A DNA stretch of 43,754 nucleotides from an uncultured Bacteroidales bacterium (GTDB taxonomy: Bacteria; Bacteroidota; Bacteroidia; Bacteroidales; Bacteroidaceae). Numbering within the stretch: the first letter of the stretch is position 1; the number at the start of each line of letters is the position of its first letter. Where the stretch lies: assembly GCA_902801425.1 (NCBI GenBank), contig CADCIQ010000011.1:1-43754 (forward strand). The letters run 5' to 3'. The notes beneath the pieces were generated by a model that saw only the letters and a list, made by a program, of their open reading frames with translations, was not told the DNA's origin and did no database searches. The position numbers and the translations under genes are program-made. This document shows positions 39,573 to 43,754 of this stretch, one piece after another.

Positions 39573-39671
39573 ATGAGCATAACATCCATAGCAAGACTAT
39601 ACTTCCTAAAGAGACAGAAAGAGCTTGAGCATCTTCAACATGACGAAATCTTACGAGGATTTCGCCCATAA
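39573..39671 (+). pseudogene. Out-of-frame N-terminal piece of the GH3-type gene
   Basis: From the well-placed ATG, 32 codons begin MSITSIARLYFLKRQKE, the usual start of Bacteroidota GH3-like proteins, then run into TAA at 39669. The conserved remainder continues in the +1 frame from 39625. About 35 residues usual between these parts (the region ending TEWG-K-YG) are missing, so a deletion of about 100 bp that is not a multiple of three is likely. Confidence 0.65.
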
Positions 39672-40992
39672 TGTGCCTGTGAATACCTATGAGGAACTTA
39701 AAGGCGATATTGACCGTATGCGTCATGGTGATAAGGATGTGCTATGGCCTGGAACGGTGAAGTGGTATGCCAAGTCTTCAGGCACTACTAATGATAAGTC
39801 AAAGTTCATTCCTGTTAGTGTCGATGGATTGAAACATATTCATTATCAGGGAGGTAACGATGCTGTGGCTATGTATCTCCAGAATAATCCAAAGAGCCGT
39901 TTGTTTGACGGACGCTCTCTCATTCTTGGAGGTTCTCATTCGCCAAACTATAACGTGGCTGGTTCACTTGTTGGCGACCTTAGTGCCATACTTATCGAGA
40001 ATATTAACCCACTCGTGAATCTTGTACGAGTGCCAGACAAGAAGACTGCCTTGATCTCTGATTTCGAGGTTAAGCGTGATCGTATAGCCCATCTCTGTCT
40101 TGACAAGGATGTAACAAATATCTCAGGTGTTCCCTCATGGATGATGTCTGTCCTTATGCGAGTAATGGAACTATCAGGAAAACAGCATCTTGAGGAGGTT
40201 TGGCCAAACCTTGAGGTATTCTTCCACGGAGGTATAGCCTTTACTCCTTATCGCAGTCAGTATGAGCAACTTATCACTTCTCCGAAGATGCACTATATGG
40301 AGACTTATAATGCCTCTGAGGGATTCTTCGGATTGCAGAATGATCCTAACGATAAGTCTATGCTCCTCATGCTCGACTATGATGTGTTCTACGAGTTCTT
40401 GCCAATGGATGAGTTTGGAAAGGAGAATCCGAACATTGTGCCGCTTGAGGGCGTTGAAACCGGCAAAAACTACGCTATGCTTATAAGTACGAGTTGTGGT
40501 CTTTGGCGATATATGATAGGCGATACCGTTATCTTCACCTCAAGGAATCCTTATAAGTTCTATATCTCTGGTCGTACAAAGCATTTCATTAATGCCTTTG
40601 GTGAGGAACTTATTGTGGATAATGCGGAGAAAGGCTTGAAGTTCGCCTGTCAGAAATGTAATGCTCAGGTTCGTGAATATACTGCTGCTCCAGTCTTTAG
40701 AAGTGAGGGCGTTGTTCCTCATCATCAATGGGTTATAGAGTTCTCTAAAGAACCAGAAGATCTGGATGAATTTGCTGATGCTCTTGACTCTAAGCTTCAG
40801 GAACTCAATTCTGACTATGAGGCAAAGCGTTATAAGGACATCAACATGGTTTGTCTGAAGATAGTCAAGGCTCGCCCGGGTCTCTTTGAGCAATGGATGA
40901 AGAGCAGAGGCAAGCTCGGTGGTCAGAATAAAGTGCCAAGACTCTCCAATTCAAGGGATTATGTTGAGGCGTTGATAGAGATGAATAGGTAA
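39625..40992 (+). CDS. GH3-family acyl-adenylate-type protein, N-terminally damaged
   Basis: 455 residues from a TTG at 39625, or 450 from ATG 39640; family members have about 500. GH3 proteins belong to the adenylate-forming superfamily; plant members join amino acids to auxin or jasmonate, but the bacterial role is unknown. Visible are SYEDFAHNVPV near the start, the nucleotide loop WYAKSSGTTNDKSKFIPVS, GGSHSPNYNVAGSLVGDLSA, YNASEGFFGLQND and the hinge GLWRYMIGDTVIF with SGRTKHFINAFGEEL. All core motifs are intact; only the N-terminus is broken (see 39573-39671). The protein may still be made by internal start, or the gene may be dying, or the break may be a sequencing or assembly error. 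Confidence 0.8.
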   Translation: MSIFNMTKSYEDFAHNVPVNTYEELKGDIDRMRHGDKDVLWPGTVKWYAKSSGTTNDKSKFIPVSVDGLKHIHYQGGNDAVAMYLQNNPKSRLFDGRSLILGGSHSPNYNVAGSLVGDLSAILIENINPLVNLVRVPDKKTALISDFEVKRDRIAHLCLDKDVTNISGVPSWMMSVLMRVMELSGKQHLEEVWPNLEVFFHGGIAFTPYRSQYEQLITSPKMHYMETYNASEGFFGLQNDPNDKSMLLMLDYDVFYEFLPMDEFGKENPNIVPLEGVETGKNYAMLISTSCGLWRYMIGDTVIFTSRNPYKFYISGRTKHFINAFGEELIVDNAEKGLKFACQKCNAQVREYTAAPVFRSEGVVPHHQWVIEFSKEPEDLDEFADALDSKLQELNSDYEAKRYKDINMVCLKIVKARPGLFEQWMKSRGKLGGQNKVPRLSNSRDYVEALIEMNR

Positions 40993-41202
40993 AGCCCCTC
41001 ACCCGCCCTTCGGGTACCCTCTCCCCAAGGGGCGAGGGGGAAGTTAGTAATTTCTGATAATAAAAATCATTGATTTGGTATTGATCCAAAAGGATAGCAA
41101 CAAAAAGAAAATTGTGAATAATCGATTCCTACATAGCGTTAAAAACTATCTTTTCCCTCGCCCTAAGGGGAGAGGGTGTCACGTAGTGACGGGTGAGGGG
41201 CC
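40993..41202. repeat. Type B paired palindrome at the 5' end of the Ig-like lipoprotein gene
   Basis: Left arm 40993-41043 starts AGCCCCTCACCCGCCCTTCG; right arm 41155-41202 has CTCGCCCTAAGGGGAGAGG, GTCACGTAGTGAC and GGGTGAGGGGCC. The centre is about 110 bp. The first base lies next to the GH3 stop and the last next to codons for the hydrophobic core of the lipoprotein signal peptide, so all candidate start codons of that gene are inside the element. Confidence 0.75.
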
Positions 41203-43189
41203 GCTGTTCTTTTTTCTTGCCTTTCTCCTTCTCTTCACTTCCTGTGCTCGTATGGGCAATCCTGATGGCGGCTGGTTTGACGAGACTCCTCCGCGTGTTG
41301 TGAGTGCCTCTCCTGTTGATAAAGGCACAAACTGCAAGAGCAGCAAGGTGATAATCAATTTTGATGAGTATATCAAACTTGAGAATGCGAGTGAGAAGGT
41401 TGTTGTCTCTCCTCCTCAGCATGAACAGCCAGAGATAAAGGCGGCTGGAAAGAGAATCATCGTTGAACTAAAGGATTCACTCAAGGAAAACACTACCTAT
41501 ACCGTGGATTTCTCGGATGCTATTACCGATAACAACGAGGGAAATCCTCTTGGCAACTACACTTATAGTTTCTCCACAGGTGATCAGATTGATACGCTTG
41601 AGGTTTCAGGTACGGTACTCACAGCCGATAATCTTGAGCCTGTCAAGGGAACGCTCGTTGGTCTCTATCGCCTTACAGAGAGTCAGTTGGAAGGTTTTGC
41701 CATCGGTATGCCTGTCAATTCTTTTGATTCTATATTCGTTAAAGAGCCATTTGTACGTGTGGCAAGAACTGACTCACGAGGCAGGTTCGTTATCCGTGGT
41801 ATTGCCCCAGGCTCATATCGTGTCGTAGCTCTTACTGATATGGACGGTAATTTCATGTATTCACAGGCGGCAGAGGCTTTTGCATATAACTATGACTTGA
41901 TAGTGCCAAGTTGTGCGCCTGATCTGCGACAGGATACTATCTGGGCAGATACTATCCATATTCGTGACATCAGACAAGTGCCTTACACACACTTCCGTCC
42001 AGACAATATCGTGCTCCGTCAGTTTGTCAAGGAACAGGTTGATCGCTTTTTCCTGAAGGTAGAGAGAAAAGAGGCTAATATGTTCCAGATTTTCTTTAGT
42101 GGTCCAAGCACTTTGATGCCTCAGATCAAGGGACAAAACTTCGATGAAACCGATGCTTTTGTAGTGGAACATACTCCAAAACTCGACACTCTTACCTATT
42201 GGATAAAGGATTCTGCTCTTATTGATAATGATACGCTTAGGATTGATCTGACATACGATGCTACTGATAGTCTCGGTAATCTTGTGGTTCGGACAGACTC
42301 CGCTGTTGAAATCCTCTCAAAGCAGCCATACGAAAAGCGTATGAAGCAGTTGAAGAAGGATATAGAGGAATGGGAAAAGAAACTGGCAAAGAAACGTAGG
42401 CGTGGCGAGGAGGTAACAGATACCATCTTCCCGGCAAAGCCTCTTGAACCTAAGTATGAGATCAGCCAGCAGATGGCACCTGATCAGAGCATATATATCA
42501 ATATGCCGACTCCTATTCAAAGGATTGATACAGCAGCTATTCATCTCTATATAAAGCAAGACGATAAATGGTATAATGACCGTTTCGTGCTTCGTCAAAG
42601 ACAGTCGGAGAACGCTACCTCTCGCAATCTTGAGATAATAGCTGAATGGCGTGAGGGGGCAGAGTATAGTTTCGAGGTTGATACCCTTGCCTTTGAGGAT
42701 ATTTATGGAAGGAAGTCTCACCCTTACAAGACTGGTATCAAGGTTAGGGGAACAGATGAGTTCAGTTCACTTTTCGTTAAGCCTCACTATCCTGGATCTG
42801 ACACCCTTGCTATTGTCGTGCAGATGCTTGACAAGAGCGAAAAGGTGTTGAAACAAGCCCTTACGGTCGATGGAACCGCAGAATTTTACTATGTAAAGCC
42901 AGGTGATTATTACCTTCGTGCATTCATAGACAAAAACAAGAATGGCAAGTGGGATACAGGTAATTTTGACGAAGACCTGCAACCAGAAGAGGTGTATTAT
43001 TATCATGAGAAGGTTACCTGTCGCGAGAAGTGGGATGTCACACGCGACTGGAATCTCCTTTCTCGTCCTCTCGACAAGCAGAAGCCAAGCGAGATCGTCA
43101 AGCAGAAGGCTGATAAGGCAAAGACTATCAAGCAACGTAATGCTGAGCGTGCTCGTGAAAAGGGTATCAGGGCACCAGAAAGCTATTAA
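41075..43189 (+). CDS. SbsA-type Ig-like domain lipoprotein
   Basis: 704 residues from a TTG at 41075; GTG 41186 would give 667. The lipobox FLLLFTSC makes residue 57 of the long form (20 of the short form) the lipidated cysteine. An Ig-like (Big_5) domain follows: DETPPRVVSASPVDKGTNC ... IINFDEYIKLEN ... TTYTVDFSDAITDNNEGN. A carboxypeptidase-regulatory-like domain comes next (VSGTVLTADNLEPVKGTLVGLY, GRFVIRGIAPGSYRVVALTD), and a second such stretch near the end (YVKPGDYYLRAFIDKNKNGKWDTG). A Lys/Glu-rich helix lies at about 425-450. Probably an outer-membrane or surface protein; role unknown. Its start lies inside a type B repeat, and the n-region YLFPRPKGRG comes from the repeat. It is followed by a DUF3108 gene, a pairing common in Bacteroidales. 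Confidence 0.85.
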   Translation: MVLIQKDSNKKKIVNNRFLHSVKNYLFPRPKGRGCHVVTGEGPLFFFLAFLLLFTSCARMGNPDGGWFDETPPRVVSASPVDKGTNCKSSKVIINFDEYIKLENASEKVVVSPPQHEQPEIKAAGKRIIVELKDSLKENTTYTVDFSDAITDNNEGNPLGNYTYSFSTGDQIDTLEVSGTVLTADNLEPVKGTLVGLYRLTESQLEGFAIGMPVNSFDSIFVKEPFVRVARTDSRGRFVIRGIAPGSYRVVALTDMDGNFMYSQAAEAFAYNYDLIVPSCAPDLRQDTIWADTIHIRDIRQVPYTHFRPDNIVLRQFVKEQVDRFFLKVERKEANMFQIFFSGPSTLMPQIKGQNFDETDAFVVEHTPKLDTLTYWIKDSALIDNDTLRIDLTYDATDSLGNLVVRTDSAVEILSKQPYEKRMKQLKKDIEEWEKKLAKKRRRGEEVTDTIFPAKPLEPKYEISQQMAPDQSIYINMPTPIQRIDTAAIHLYIKQDDKWYNDRFVLRQRQSENATSRNLEIIAEWREGAEYSFEVDTLAFEDIYGRKSHPYKTGIKVRGTDEFSSLFVKPHYPGSDTLAIVVQMLDKSEKVLKQALTVDGTAEFYYVKPGDYYLRAFIDKNKNGKWDTGNFDEDLQPEEVYYYHEKVTCREKWDVTRDWNLLSRPLDKQKPSEIVKQKADKAKTIKQRNAERAREKGIRAPESY

Positions 43190-43194
43190 ATATT

Positions 43195-43261
43195 AAAATG
43201 GAAAATGAAAAATACGAGTTAAACGAGATATTAGCAATCCGTATTTTTCATTTTTCATTTA
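43195..43261. repeat. Heptad-period inverted repeat pair after the Ig-like lipoprotein gene
   Basis: AAAATGG, AAAATGA, AAAATAC (43195-43215) and GTATTTT, TCATTTT, TCATTTA (43241-43261) around a 25-nt loop. It starts 5 bp after the stop codon, so it could end transcription or protect the 3' end. Confidence 0.65.
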
Positions 43262-43322
43262 TTATAGGGAAAATCCCCTGCGATATAGGGAAAAAGGAGT
43301 AGGGGAGTTTATGGAAAAACAT

Positions 43323-43330
43323 TACCTTTG
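43323..43330 (+). promoter_or_regulatory. -7 box of the DUF3108 gene
   Basis: TACCTTTG matches TAnnTTTG; the ATG follows after 22 bp. No clear -33 is found. Modest confidence. Confidence 0.4.
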
Positions 43331-43352
43331 CCTTCAGAAACTTAAAAACAGA

Positions 43353-43754
43353 ATGACTATGTACAAGAAATTAACAACTCTACTCATATTCTTCTCTATG
43401 CTCATTAGCTCTCAGGCAAATGCGCAATGCACTTTCCGCAACACAGCCCTCACAGGCAACGAGAAGATAAACTATAACCTTTACTTCAACTGGAAGTTCA
43501 TCTGGGTTAAGGCTGGTACGGCAAATATGTCAACGGTTTATAGCACATTCAACGGTACACCATCGTTTAAGTGCAGCCTGACAACTGCCACTTCATCGAG
43601 GGTGGATAAGTTCTTCAGAATGCGTGATACCTTGCTCGTACATTGCTCTCGTGATATTGCTCCTCTCTATTACAAGAAGGTGGCACATGAAGGAAAACGA
43701 TACTATGTTGACGAGGCTGCATATAGCTATCCAAACGGTAAATGTGCTGTCTCT
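43353..43754 (+). CDS. DUF3108 family exported protein (5' part, cut by the window end)
   Basis: 134 codons are present with no stop before the edge. The start is ATG 43353 (MTMYKK) or ATG 43359. A signal peptide (LTTLLIFFSMLISSQANAQ) is followed by EKINYNLYFNWKFIWVKAGTA, the opening of DUF3108, whose members adopt a barrel-like fold and are exported in Bacteroidota. Next come CSLTTATSSRVDKFFRMRDTL and a segment with YYKKVAHEGKRYYVDEAAY. Function unknown. It lies behind the Ig-like lipoprotein gene but has its own -7 box. Confidence 0.85.
   Translation, partial: MTMYKKLTTLLIFFSMLISSQANAQCTFRNTALTGNEKINYNLYFNWKFIWVKAGTANMSTVYSTFNGTPSFKCSLTTATSSRVDKFFRMRDTLLVHCSRDIAPLYYKKVAHEGKRYYVDEAAYSYPNGKCAVS

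Overview
The window looks like a chromosomal segment of a Bacteroidota species, most like the Prevotella/Segatella group. The evidence is promoters of the TTTG-N19-21-TAnnTTTG type, a Bacteroidales gene order (mraZ to ftsZ followed by dgt, dut, TPR, DUF4292 and an EnvC-like M23 gene) and the protein families present (FtsL-like protein, MurE with DNPR, PASTA-bearing PBP, SbsA-type Ig lipoprotein, DUF3108, DUF4041/T5orf172). No rRNA, tRNA, CRISPR array or intact insertion sequence was seen.

Layout. 400-5953 (+): a porphyrin operon hemE, hemA-hemC fusion, hemD, hemB, hemL, encoding all six activities from glutamyl-tRNA to coproporphyrinogen III. The fused protein is compact: it lacks the GluTR dimerisation domain and the HMBS domain that normally carries the cofactor cysteine. 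6107-6628 (+): exported glutathione-peroxidase-like protein. 6629-7400: no intact gene, dense repeats. 7404-9602 (-): a DUF4041/T5orf172 coiled-coil protein followed, in frame after a stop, by an HNH nuclease remnant. 10162-11478 (+): lipoprotein lipase/esterase. 11563-13943 (-): ComEA-like HhH protein and a sodium symporter. 14213-14728 (+): VanZ-like protein carrying an in-frame repeat insertion. 14700-19150 (-): M23/EnvC-like, DUF4292 lipoprotein, TPR protein. 19151-19992: gene-free, with repeats and a BRO antirepressor relic. 19993-38940 (-): dut, dgt, ftsZ, ftsA, ftsQ, murC, murG, ftsW, murD, mraY, murE, ftsI, ftsL-like, rsmH, mraZ, i.e. the division and cell-wall cluster read from mraZ leftwards. 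39573-43754 (+): a GH3-type gene with a damaged 5' end, an Ig-like lipoprotein, and the start of a DUF3108 protein.

The most unusual feature is the repeat landscape. Nearly every intergenic gap above about 40 bp holds an inverted-pair element. Four architectures can be separated: (1) inverted tandem arrays of exactly 11-bp period (4+4, 5+5 and 4+4 units) at 7077-7182, 19474-19584 and 39224-39313, each with its own word but the same geometry, one with a compensatory change between paired units; (2) inverted or single arrays of exactly 7-bp period at about a dozen gene junctions; (3) GC-rich paired palindromes in three sequence families (A, B, C) that fill operon gaps and in several cases run into genes (mid-VanZ, the 5' ends of the M23 and Ig-lipoprotein genes, the 3' end of mraZ); (4) a dispersed element with the words ACGTGAGTTCGA and TTCGACGTTAAGCCC. 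I also see a probable MraZ operator (AAAGTGG repeated every 10 bp) over the mraZ promoter. These are sequence observations; function is inferred and no database search was possible.
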